A stretch of DNA of 64,000 nucleotides, from the NCBI RefSeq assembly GCF_002224285.1, contig NZ_CP022436.1:3968001-4032000 (forward strand), read 5' to 3'. Below the pieces are notes generated by a model. The model made no database searches. It was given only the letters and a program-made list of their open reading frames with translations, and was not told the DNA's origin. Positions 1 through 7,863 of this stretch are shown in pieces (position 1 is the first letter of the stretch; every line of letters starts with the position of its first letter). Both the position numbers and the translations under genes were made by a program. The stretch comes from Arthrobacter sp. YN (GTDB taxonomy: Bacteria; Actinomycetota; Actinomycetes; Actinomycetales; Micrococcaceae).

Positions 1-42
1 CGGCGAGAAGGGTTGGAGAGTTGATGTCAGGAAGGCCGGACA

Positions 43-840
43 TCATGGTGTTGCCCTCTGGAGTTGGATCACCGAGGCAAAGCTGGCCACCCCATCCTGG
101 AAGGGGCGGAACGTTGATGCGGCTCCATCGGTCCATGCCACGGGAAGTTCGATGATGCTGGCGTTGTTGTCCTGCAGGCGCAGCAAAAGCTCAACGTCGA
201 AAGCGAAACCAGTGCTGCGGCACTGAACCATGGCTGCTGTGAGGGCATCGCGTTCGAAGAATTTGAAGCCGCACTGAGTGTCCCGTATGCCCTTGACCTT
301 TGACTTGGTCAGCGCCCGGAAGGCAGAGCCTCCCACCCTTCGTCCGAGGTGTTGGGGCCGGACCAGGGTTGAGCCGGGTGCATGGCGGGAAGCGATCACC
401 GCTGCTGCACCGTCTGAGAGATGGGCCATGGCCTCGGTGAGTGTTTCCAGCGGCGTGGCGAGGTCGGCGTCGAAAAAGCCCGTGAACCTGGACGTGCCGC
501 TAAGGAGGCCGCGACGGACTGCCGCTCCCTTCCCCTTCCGTGAGCACCCCACCACGGAAATGGGAACGGCGTCCCCCTCTTCCCGGGAGATCCTGCGGAC
601 CACTGCGGCGGTCTCATCAACGCTTCCGTTGTCCACCACAACAATCCGCGAAGACCACGGCTGGTTGGTCAGGAAATCGACCGTCTGTTTCAAGGTGTCG
701 GGGATTCTCGCGGCCTCGTTGTAGGCGGGAATGACCACCTCCAGATCCACGCGGGAGCGGCGCAGCGAGTCTGAATGTCGGCGTGCCTGCACACTCCCTC
801 TCTTGCCTATGTGCACACTGTGCTGTTGAAGAAGGACCAT
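43..840 (-). CDS. Family 2 glycosyltransferase, polyprenyl-phosphate glycosyltransferase type
   Basis: Probably transfers a sugar from a nucleotide sugar to a lipid phosphate at the inner membrane, as in the DPM1/ALG5 group. The GT-A fold is visible: the nucleotide-binding start DLEVVIPAYNE, the metal-binding motif FFDADLATP, and the TQCGFK motif typical of dolichyl-phosphate glucosyltransferase relatives. The chosen ATG has a strong ribosome site (GGAGG, 5 nt before it) and gives 265 residues. The open frame continues upstream into the peptidase promoter but has no family homology there. It lacks C-terminal membrane segments, so it may be cytosolic or peripheral. It is divergent from the oligopeptidase gene. 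The acceptor and sugar cannot be told. Confidence 0.82.
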   Translation of the reverse strand: MVLLQQHSVHIGKRGSVQARRHSDSLRRSRVDLEVVIPAYNEAARIPDTLKQTVDFLTNQPWSSRIVVVDNGSVDETAAVVRRISREEGDAVPISVVGCSRKGKGAAVRRGLLSGTSRFTGFFDADLATPLETLTEAMAHLSDGAAAVIASRHAPGSTLVRPQHLGRRVGGSAFRALTKSKVKGIRDTQCGFKFFERDALTAAMVQCRSTGFAFDVELLLRLQDNNASIIELPVAWTDGAASTFRPFQDGVASFASVIQLQRATP

Positions 841-1033
841 CTGAACCTCCATATATCCGGGTACGGCACAAAAACGTGCTCGCAATATAAGGAGTGGGGG
901 CACCACGGAAGTCATGACGCCAATCCAGCCGTAGTGCTCCAAGTCATGGACCACTCTCAATACTGGGAGCGGAGCCGGGCGCTCTGAGCGAAATTGCTGG
1001 TTCCTTGTCTGAGCCCGTCTATAGAGTGGCCAC

Positions 1034-3252
1034 ATGAGCCACACATCTTCCGTCCCTGCCGCTGCTCCGGAATCAACAGCGGTGCCTCCTGTCGCCAAGC
1101 GGGTCCCCACGCGCCGTGAACACCACGGCGACGTTTTTGTGGACAACTACGAGTGGCTCAGGGACAAGGAATCCGCTGAGGTAGTGGACCTCCTGAAGGC
1201 GGAGAACGCCTACCAGGAAGCCGTCACAGCGCACCAGGAACCGTTGCGGGAAGCCATGTTCCAAGAGATCAAGGGCCGCACCCAGGAAACGGATCTGTCC
1301 GTGCCCAGCCGCAAGGACGGGTGGTGGTACTACAGCCGTTCGGTGGAAGGCAAAGAGTACAGCATCCAGTGCCGCGTCCTGGCCCACGACACCGGGGACC
1401 CCGTAGCGGACTGGACGCCCCCGTCTGTGGAGCCCGGCGTGGAGATCGACGGCGAACAAATCCTCCTGGACGGCAACATCGAAGCCGAGGGCCAGCCGTT
1501 CTTCAGCGTGGGCGGTGCCGCGGTGACGGTTGACGGCAACCTTTACGCCTACGCCGTGGACAACTCAGGCGACGAACGGTTCACCCTCAGGATCAAGGAC
1601 CTGCGCACCGGGGAGCTCCTCCCGGACGTCATTGAGGACATCTTCTACGGAGTGGCTTTCTCCCCCGACGGCACGCGCCTCTTCTACACCGTGGTGGATG
1701 ATTCGTGGCGCCCCTACCAGGTGAAGGCCCACGTTCTTGGTACGCCGGTGGCCGAGGACGAGGTTCTCTACCAGGAGGACGACGTCGCCATGTGGCTGGG
1801 GTTCGATCTCTCAGCGGACCGCCGCCATCTGGTGCTCAGCATCGGCTGCTCGGAGTTCAGCGAGACGCAACTGCTCCGCTTCGACGACTACGACGCCGGC
1901 CTCAGCACTGTGATCTCACGCGACCACCATATTCTGTACGAGGCTGAGCCCTTCCTCCTGGACGGCAAGGAGACACTCCTCCTGACCCACAACAAGGACG
2001 CCATCAACTCGATGGTCAGCCTGGTGGACCCGGCCGGGCTCACCAAGCCGCTGGCAGAGCAGGACTGGCGTACCGTCGTCGAACATTCCGACGACGTCCG
2101 GGTCAACGGCGCCGGCGTGACGTCCACGCACCTGGTGCTGTCTGTCCGCAAGGACACCATCGAACGGGTCCAGGTGCTGCCCCTGGCCGGCCTCGGCACC
2201 GAGGCCCAGGGTGCGCCGGTGGAGCCGGCCTTTGACGAAGAGCTCTACACCGCCGGGGTGGCAGGTTCGGACTACGAGGCTCCCGTCATCCGCATGGGCT
2301 ACACGTCTTACTTCACTCCGTCGCGCGTCTACGACTTTGTGCTCCCTACCGCCGGGCTGCCCGCCGGCCAGTTGCTCCTCCGCAAGGAAAGCCCCGTTCT
2401 GGGCGGCTACACGGCGCAGGATTACGTGGCCACCCGCGAATGGGCAACGGCCGACGACGGCACCCGGGTCCCGCTGTCAGTGCTGCGTCACGCGTCGGTC
2501 CAGCAGGACGGCACGGGAGCAGGGCTGGTGTACGGCTATGGCTCGTACGAGATGAGCATGGATCCGGGCTTCGGCGTGGCCCGCTTGTCCCTCCTGGACC
2601 GCGGCATCGTCATGGTGATCGCCCACATCCGGGGCGGCGGCGAATTGGGCCGTCAGTGGTACGAGGACGGCAAGAAGCTCACCAAGAAGAACACCTTCAC
2701 GGACTTCATCGCGGCCACGGATTGGCTGGCTGGATCGGGATGGGTTGAACCGTCCCGAATCGCGGCGATGGGTGGATCTGCGGGAGGCTTGCTCATGGGT
2801 GCAGTCGCCAACATGGCCCCGGAAAAATATGCTGCCGTGGTGGCACAGGTGCCGTTCGTGGATGCCCTGACCACCATCCTGGATCCCGAGCTTCCGCTGT
2901 CCGCCCTGGAATGGAGGAATGGGGCAACCCGATCACGGACCCCGAGGCCTACGCCTACATGAAGTCCTACACTCCGTACGAGAATGTGGGGGCCGTTGCC
3001 TACCCCAAGATCGCTGCGGTGACATCCTTCAACGACACCCGGGTGCTGTATGTCGAGCCTGCCAAATGGGTTCAGGCGCTGCGCTCCGTGTCCACGGGTT
3101 CCGAGCCGATCGTCATGAAGATCGAAATGGACGGCGGACACGGCGGAGCCTCGGGCCGGTACGTCCAGTGGCGTGAGCGGGCATGGGACTACGCGTTCGT
3201 CGCCGACTCCCTTGGAGCCACTGAACTCCTGCCGGGAGCCGGCCTGAAGTAG
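1034..3252 (+). pseudogene. ptrB: Oligopeptidase B (serine peptidase family S9A), frameshifted
   Basis: Oligopeptidase B cuts short peptides after basic residues in the cytosol. An N-terminal beta-propeller half is followed by the alpha/beta-hydrolase half. The first frame runs to 2962 and carries the nucleophile in GGSAGG (Ser codon 2777). The homologous continuation ALEW-EEWGNP switches frame at 2914: one G seems to be missing in the run TGGAGG, and the rest reads in the minus-one frame to the stop at 3252. The catalytic Asp (codon 3034, NDTRV) and His (codon 3139, DGGHGG) lie only in that second frame. Intact length would be about 739 residues, normal for the family. It is either a recent inactivation or a one-base sequence error. 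The ATG is preceded by TATAGA at 1020 with 8 nt between and no ribosome site, so the transcript may be leaderless. Confidence 0.85.
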
Positions 3253-3315
3253 GAGTTTTTGTACAGCAGATGCCCTCATGAAGACCTTTTGAGGGCATCT
3301 GCTGTACAAAAACTC
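3253..3315. repeat. Perfect 26-bp hairpin filling the gap between two converging stop codons
   Basis: Arms 3253-3278 and 3290-3315 are perfectly complementary around an 11-nt loop. The outer arm GAGTTTTTGTACAGC recurs at 47290-47350. The element begins at the base after the peptidase stop codon and ends at the base before the methyltransferase stop codon. The T run is in the 5' arm and the A run in the 3' arm on both strands, the reverse of a normal intrinsic terminator. It may be a processing site, a transcript-end stabiliser or a mobile palindrome. Confidence 0.85.
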
Positions 3316-4125
3316 TCAGCGCTGGCGGGCCCCGAGCAGCGCGAAGTATCCAGGGATCAAGTCCGGGGTGGACGGGTTGCTCAGCGGGCGCGTCTCGATG
3401 CTCGCCGAGCCTTCCTCCACCAGGGTCCAGTCCGAGGCCGGGAAGGCCTTGGCCCGCTGTGCTGCCCCGAACCGGCCAGGCATAGGCAGCCCACGGATGG
3501 CCCACTCCAACGGGGCGGGGATGGACTTGCGGGTGGCGCCCAGATGGCTGACGTAGTCCACCGGTGTGCCCGGAAAGTTGGTCTCAGCCAGGAACACGCC
3601 GCCGCGGGTCCCGACGACGGGCAGCAGGTTCGCAGCCAACGCGGTGCGGCCGCTTCGGTCCAGAACGTGCAGGACACCACGGATGAAGACGTTCGCGTCC
3701 CCCGTCCAGCCCGCCGCTTCGAGGGCCGTAGCGACAGTCTGCGCTGCGTCCGGTGCCGTCATGTCGCAGACCGCATATGACGCCGTCGTGATTCCTGCTG
3801 ACTCCTGCCGTGCCCGCTCGACCGCGTTTGCAGAGTAGTCCAGGCCCAATGCGTGCGGGAAGTGTTGCGCCAGCAAGCGCGTGAAACTGCCGTTGCCGCA
3901 TCCGACGTCCACCACGGGCAGGGAAGGGTCCAACTGCGCCATTTGGGGGAGGTAGCCGTTGAGTTCATGGTCACTGCCCGAGTCCCACAGGACGTCGCCA
4001 GTGGCACCGGTCGAGCGGATATCGCCCCAGAACCGGTCCCAGGCGGTGCGGGGATCCTTGGGCGCAGCGGAAGAGAGCCTGATGAGGCGGGGAATCAGCA
4101 GGTACTTCCTCAAAGCGGAGAACAT
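3316..4125 (-). CDS. Class I SAM-dependent methyltransferase
   Basis: A cytosolic methyltransferase of 269 residues, substrate unknown. Motif I, VVDVGCGNG (residues 71-79), binds S-adenosylmethionine, and an acidic loop near LGLDYS (about 93-98) would contact the ribose. ATYAVCDM-like text about 25 residues later is the usual motif II/III region. The N-terminus (AWDRFWGDI) resembles small-molecule methyltransferases. The start has TATATT followed by 6 nt and then ATG, with no spaced ribosome site, suggesting a leaderless transcript. The gene converges on the broken peptidase gene and shares the hairpin between them. Confidence 0.8.
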   Translation of the reverse strand: MFSALRKYLLIPRLIRLSSAAPKDPRTAWDRFWGDIRSTGATGDVLWDSGSDHELNGYLPQMAQLDPSLPVVDVGCGNGSFTRLLAQHFPHALGLDYSANAVERARQESAGITTASYAVCDMTAPDAAQTVATALEAAGWTGDANVFIRGVLHVLDRSGRTALAANLLPVVGTRGGVFLAETNFPGTPVDYVSHLGATRKSIPAPLEWAIRGLPMPGRFGAAQRAKAFPASDWTLVEEGSASIETRPLSNPSTPDLIPGYFALLGARQR

Positions 4126-4144
4126 TCTCCAAATATAGGTGGCG

Positions 4145-4528
4145 CTAGGCCTCCACCAGCCACTCCAACGCCTCTGTTTCAGATGTGAAGAACTTAGTGG
4201 GGCACGGTGGCTTCATGATGCCCAGAAAAAAGTTGGCAATGACCCTGTCCACCGGAGATGAGCCCCAGAGCGCGATGCGGTTGGCCTGGCACGGTTTGGC
4301 AAACACGGAACGGGCACCCCGGGTGACATCATCCGTAGTGGCCATGTCCACGATCATTGGATGGCGTTCCTCGCCGCAGAGCTCGTTCACCCGGTCCATG
4401 GCCCGTTGGGCGTCAGGTTCCTTGATCCTTGCCCCGCGCGGCCACGTCAGGCGAAGAATGCCTGGTTCTTCGAGCTCCAGCTCGAACGTCACCTGTTGAT
4501 GGTCCTGCGGTGTTGCTGGGTGGTCCAC
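4145..4528 (-). CDS. STAS/SpoIIAA-like protein (DUF7793 type)
   Basis: A soluble protein of about 127 residues. The pattern of a short beta-strand start (GILRLTWPRGARI), a helix with AMDRVNEL, the strand PMIVDMATTD, and the closing GSSPVDRVIANFFLG and FTSETEALEWL is that of the actinobacterial STAS-like DUF7793 group, whose members often sit beside sensor kinases. The function is unknown; members are thought to be regulatory or protein-binding. The GTG start at 4528 is preferred because AAGGAG lies 4 nt before it; the longer frame to 4606 has no such site. Transcribed away from the histidine kinase at 4736. Confidence 0.7.
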   Translation of the reverse strand: MDHPATPQDHQQVTFELELEEPGILRLTWPRGARIKEPDAQRAMDRVNELCGEERHPMIVDMATTDDVTRGARSVFAKPCQANRIALWGSSPVDRVIANFFLGIMKPPCPTKFFTSETEALEWLVEA

Positions 4529-4735
4529 AGTGCTCCTTGCGCGGTTGGTGCTGCTGCAGCGGTTACCTCTGCTGACATCCTCAAGGCTGTCGAATCCCAA
4601 GGGCAAAGTAAAGGTGTGTCCCAGGACTCATCCACCCCATTTGACGCATGGTCACCTTTGGCCGCAATGCCGCTGATAGGGTGTTGCCACATCATGAAAA
4701 CACCGTGAATGAACCGTTGGAACGGAAGGGGCTCA

Positions 4736-6373
4736 GTGGGCGAGACCGTTGCCGACGTACAGCATGCCCGCTCCGCCGTAGTGGCGGATTCAGACAAGGA
4801 CCGTTTGGCCGCGACGACGGCCGCCCTTGCCGCAGCGGGATTCAACGTTTTCCCTGCCGTGGATGCCGCGGCCCTGGCCGCCCATCTCCAGCACCGCACC
4901 CCCTCGGTAGCGGTAGCTGAGAGTTCCCTGGCATACGGACTGCGCAGCCCCGGGGTTCCGATGCTGCTGATCCTTGCCTCCTTGGAATCCCTGGACCTCC
5001 AGGAAGTGGAATCCTGGCGCGTAGCGGACTACGTCATCAGCCCCGTGCGATCCGGGGAACTGGTCCACCGGGTTGAAACCCTGATCGGCCGGGCTGCCGA
5101 ACGCGCGCGTTCACGCGGCGAAATCGAAGCACTGCGCGAAAGCCTCCGCAATGTCTCCTCGGCGATCCGGGAGACCAACGATCCCCAACTGATCTCAGAC
5201 CACGTGGTGCGTGGCTTCGGTGAGGCGCTGGACGTGGACCACGTCTGGTTTGCCACCTTCCGCGACGAACGTGTTCCCAGCATTCGTGCACAGTGGAACC
5301 GTCCCGGCCTTCCGCTGCTTCCCGCGAGGCTGGGTGAGAGCGAAAACGCCATTATCGAGGCCGCCAACAGGCTGTGGGCGGATGCGGATGTCCTGGCAGT
5401 CGCGGACCACCGCGAAGACCCCGACTCCAGGATCGCCAAGGCCCTGCGGGAGTGGTCCGGCGAGCTCGACCCTGTGTCCACCGTCCTTCTCCCAGTGGGT
5501 GAGGGAGCAACCGCGATGGGCATCATCCTGCTCTCCACCGTCCAGGAACGGCACGATTGGACCCGTCCCGAGATCGCGTTGATGCAACACGTGGCCGGGA
5601 ACGTGGCCCACGGGCTCATCCAGGGCCACCTCATCAGTGCCCAACAGCGGGTGCTGCACCAGCTAAGGCAGTTGGACAAGGCCAAAACCGATTTCCTGGC
5701 CACGGTCAACCATGAACTCCGGACACCGCTGACCTCCATCACCGCCTATCTGGACATGATCCAGGACGGATCCGGCGGGCCGGTTCCCGACGGTATCCGG
5801 AAGATGCTGGACGTCATCGCCCGGAACTCCACCCGCCTCCGCAGGCTCATCGAGGACATGCTTACCGTGTCCATGCAGGACGGCAGCAACCTGGACCTCA
5901 AACCGGTGGATATTGCCAAGCTCCTGCAGGTGGTGGTGGCCACGCTTCGGCCACTGGCAGAGTCCCGCCACGTCTCGTTGTCCTTCACCGAGGGGACTGA
6001 CGACATCGAGGTCACGGCCGACGAAGCGAAGCTGGAACAGGTGTTCACCAACATCGTGGCCAACGCCATCAAGTTCACACCCGAGGGCGGCAGGGTGGGC
6101 ATCACCAGTTCGGTCTCGGACTCGGAGGGCGGCGGGCTGGCGCTGGTAGAGATCGCAGACAACGGCCTGGGCATCCCCGAGCACGATCTCCCCCACATCT
6201 TCACCCGCTTCTACCGGGCCTCCAATGCCACGTCAGCAGCGGTCCCCGGCAGTGGGCTTGGACTGGCGATTGCGCACGACATCATCAGCCGCCACATGGG
6301 CCGCCTCCTGCTGGATTCCACCCTCGGGGCCGGCACCACGGTATCCGTGGAGTTGCCGGTGGGCGGGCCGTAG
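4736..6373 (+). CDS. Sensor histidine kinase with degenerate receiver and GAF domains
   Basis: A soluble hybrid kinase of about 545 residues. In order: a receiver-like domain (first 120 residues), a GAF-like domain (about 140-300), HisKA with the phospho-acceptor His in FLATVNHELRTPL (codon 5711), and HATPase with FTNIVANAIKFTPEGG (N box), DNGLGI (G1) and GSGLGLAIAH (G2). The receiver lacks the usual phospho-Asp (VAVAES) and the conserved Lys (YVISPV), so it is probably a binding or dimerisation module. No membrane segment is seen, so the signal is intracellular or partner-borne. GTG at 4736 follows GGAAGGGG; the in-frame ATG at 4709 is an alternative. No cognate response regulator is adjacent. 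Confidence 0.85.
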   Translation: MGETVADVQHARSAVVADSDKDRLAATTAALAAAGFNVFPAVDAAALAAHLQHRTPSVAVAESSLAYGLRSPGVPMLLILASLESLDLQEVESWRVADYVISPVRSGELVHRVETLIGRAAERARSRGEIEALRESLRNVSSAIRETNDPQLISDHVVRGFGEALDVDHVWFATFRDERVPSIRAQWNRPGLPLLPARLGESENAIIEAANRLWADADVLAVADHREDPDSRIAKALREWSGELDPVSTVLLPVGEGATAMGIILLSTVQERHDWTRPEIALMQHVAGNVAHGLIQGHLISAQQRVLHQLRQLDKAKTDFLATVNHELRTPLTSITAYLDMIQDGSGGPVPDGIRKMLDVIARNSTRLRRLIEDMLTVSMQDGSNLDLKPVDIAKLLQVVVATLRPLAESRHVSLSFTEGTDDIEVTADEAKLEQVFTNIVANAIKFTPEGGRVGITSSVSDSEGGGLALVEIADNGLGIPEHDLPHIFTRFYRASNATSAAVPGSGLGLAIAHDIISRHMGRLLLDSTLGAGTTVSVELPVGGP

Positions 6374-6462
6374 TCACACCCCTGCCCGGTGTGACAGGCG
6401 TGTCAAGGTCAGGTCCGTGCAAGTGCTCTAAGGTCACTAATGCTCGACATACTGTGAAACAA

Positions 6463-6498
6463 AATTGATGCCCCGGGCAGCAACCCGGGGCATCAATT
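6463..6498 (-). terminator. Intrinsic terminator of the small peptide gene
   Basis: Arms 6463-6477 and 6484-6498 form a perfect 15-bp GC-rich stem with a 6-nt loop. Read on the minus strand the stem is followed by a U-rich run (TTTTGTTT), so it should end the transcript of the peptide gene whose stop lies 35 bp upstream. It would also block reading into the kinase gene. Confidence 0.8.
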
Positions 6499-6532
6499 GA
6501 CGTTATATGGCCTTGAGAGGCGCCCCCAAAGT

Positions 6533-6703
6533 TTAGTTTGGCCACCAACCGATGCTGGTGGTGTTCGTCTTCGTGGCGGTGTAGCTGTTAGGCCACCAGC
6601 CGATTGCCGTGCTGTCTTGCGTAGGCTCGGCATTAGCTGGGGCAGCGAAACCCGTTACTGCCAGAACCGCCGCCATGAGCAGGGTTGCCGCAAATTTTTT
6701 CAT
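6533..6703 (-). CDS. Small secreted peptide with two IGWWPN motifs
   Basis: A 56-residue protein. It has a classic Sec signal peptide: Lys-Lys at positions 2-3, a hydrophobic core to about residue 20, and APANA before a likely cut after residue 25. The predicted mature part is only 31 residues and contains IGWWPN twice, at 34-39 and as the last six residues 51-56, joined by a Thr/Ser/Asn-rich stretch. There are no cysteines. AAAGGG sits 8 nt before the ATG, and an intrinsic terminator follows, so it looks like a real, independently expressed gene. It is divergent from a TPR protein gene 93 bp away. I do not recognise a family. The exported short product with a repeated C-terminal hexapeptide resembles pheromone precursors, which is inference only. 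Confidence 0.8.
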   Translation of the reverse strand: MKKFAATLLMAAVLAVTGFAAPANAEPTQDSTAIGWWPNSYTATKTNTTSIGWWPN

Positions 6704-6741
6704 CCGCTATGCCCTTTCGTACTGATGCGAATTTGTTGTCT

Positions 6742-6775
6742 GTGACTTGAATAAAGTCACGGTGCAAACTATACG
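6742..6775 (+). promoter_or_regulatory. Promoter and inverted repeat between peptide and TPR genes
   Basis: A perfect 7-bp inverted repeat GTGACTT/AAGTCAC (6742-6748, 6754-6760) with a 5-bp spacer overlaps a promoter for the rightward TPR gene: TTGAAT (6747-6752), 17 bp, TATACG (6770-6775). It lies centrally between the divergent genes and is a plausible operator for one or both. Confidence 0.5.
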
Positions 6776-6795
6776 AGCTTTTCTTCCCTAATGAC

Positions 6796-7863
6796 ATGGA
6801 TAATGGGCTCATGCAAAGTCCGCACCTCGCCTCCCACTTCGTTGCCGGTCTCACGGCACGCGCCAAGTGGAAGGAACGGGACTTCGACGAGGCCTACCGC
6901 CTGGCCGTAGAGGCTGCCGGACTGTCCACCGCCGCCGGAGATGACGAGTCCTGGTGGAACATGCGTTACCTTCAAGCGGAGTGCCTCCGGGACCAAGGCC
7001 GCATTGAGGAATACCTCAACGTCGCCATGGAACTCAACGATCACAGCCTGACCGCCTCCTCGGCCGAGCTCGGGGCCAAAGCAGGAACCATGGTTGCCGT
7101 AGCATTCCAAGGCCTGGGCAGGCTCCCCGAAGCTGCCACCATGGCTGCGGAGGCGGCCAAACTTGCGGCCGGAGATGCCGAATTGCTGTACGTTCAGATC
7201 CTCGCCCAGCGCGCCCTGATCGCTGCATTGGCGGAGAGCCGGCTCCTGGACGATGCCTGGCGCGAATGCCTCGTCCTGGAAACCCTGCTGACCGACGACG
7301 TCGATGAAGACACTGCCGGCAAAGGTTATTGGGTGATTGGCAACGTTGCATTCCTTGCCAATCGTGTTGCCGACGGCGGCCGCTACCACGATCTCGCGGC
7401 CGAACGGCTTTCACCGTCCAAAGACGTTGATTTGTGGGCACGGTTCAACAGGGCATCAGCGGAAATGCGCCTGCAGGCAAAACTCAGGGATCCTGCAACC
7501 CTCCGCTGCATTGAAAGGGCAGAGCTCGCCACGGACATTGTGGGCGGCTCCGAGCGGGACCACCTGGAAATGTCGCTGGTCCGCGCCCACTGGTATTTTC
7601 TCAGCGATGATATGCAGCAAGCCGCCGCGATCCTGGAACCCCTGTGCGCCCGCTCCACCATTCTGGCCACACAAACCTCGGCGGAAGCACATTTCCTTTT
7701 AGCCCGGACCCTGCTTGAATCCGATCGACGGCAGGATGCACTGGTGACGTTCGAAAAAGCTGCCATGCTGTTCGAACAGGCAGCATTGCCCGAACGCAGC
7801 GCAGCCGTTCGGGAGTACCTTCGCCACAGCGATGAACAACGAGGCGGGCCACACGGGGGGTGA
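6796..7863 (+). CDS. Helical-repeat (TPR-like) protein, 355 residues
   Basis: All-helical from end to end, with repeated AxxLxxxGRxxEA-type pairs that match tetratricopeptide repeats, for example ARAKWKERDFDEAYRLA, LQAECLRDQGRIEEYL, AFQGLGRLPEAATMA and LLARTLLESDRRQDALVTFEKA. No HTH, kinase or membrane segment is seen. Length and architecture resemble Rap-type TPR proteins that bind short peptides, but no specific family is recognised. The last codon overlaps the GGDEF-EAL gene (GTGA), so the two are translationally coupled and probably act together. The ATG at 6796 has no clear ribosome site; ATG at 6811 is an alternative. It is divergent from the small secreted peptide gene. The functional link to the peptide is inferred from position only. 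Confidence 0.75.
   Translation: MDNGLMQSPHLASHFVAGLTARAKWKERDFDEAYRLAVEAAGLSTAAGDDESWWNMRYLQAECLRDQGRIEEYLNVAMELNDHSLTASSAELGAKAGTMVAVAFQGLGRLPEAATMAAEAAKLAAGDAELLYVQILAQRALIAALAESRLLDDAWRECLVLETLLTDDVDEDTAGKGYWVIGNVAFLANRVADGGRYHDLAAERLSPSKDVDLWARFNRASAEMRLQAKLRDPATLRCIERAELATDIVGGSERDHLEMSLVRAHWYFLSDDMQQAAAILEPLCARSTILATQTSAEAHFLLARTLLESDRRQDALVTFEKAAMLFEQAALPERSAAVREYLRHSDEQRGGPHGG

Noticed and set aside
2911..3252. Separate small gene after the peptidase
   Set aside because: It is the frameshifted C-terminal part of oligopeptidase B and holds its catalytic Asp and His.
3253..3315. Ordinary intrinsic terminator
   Set aside because: A T run precedes and an A run follows the stem on both strands, so no U tract follows the hairpin; a function at transcript ends stays possible.
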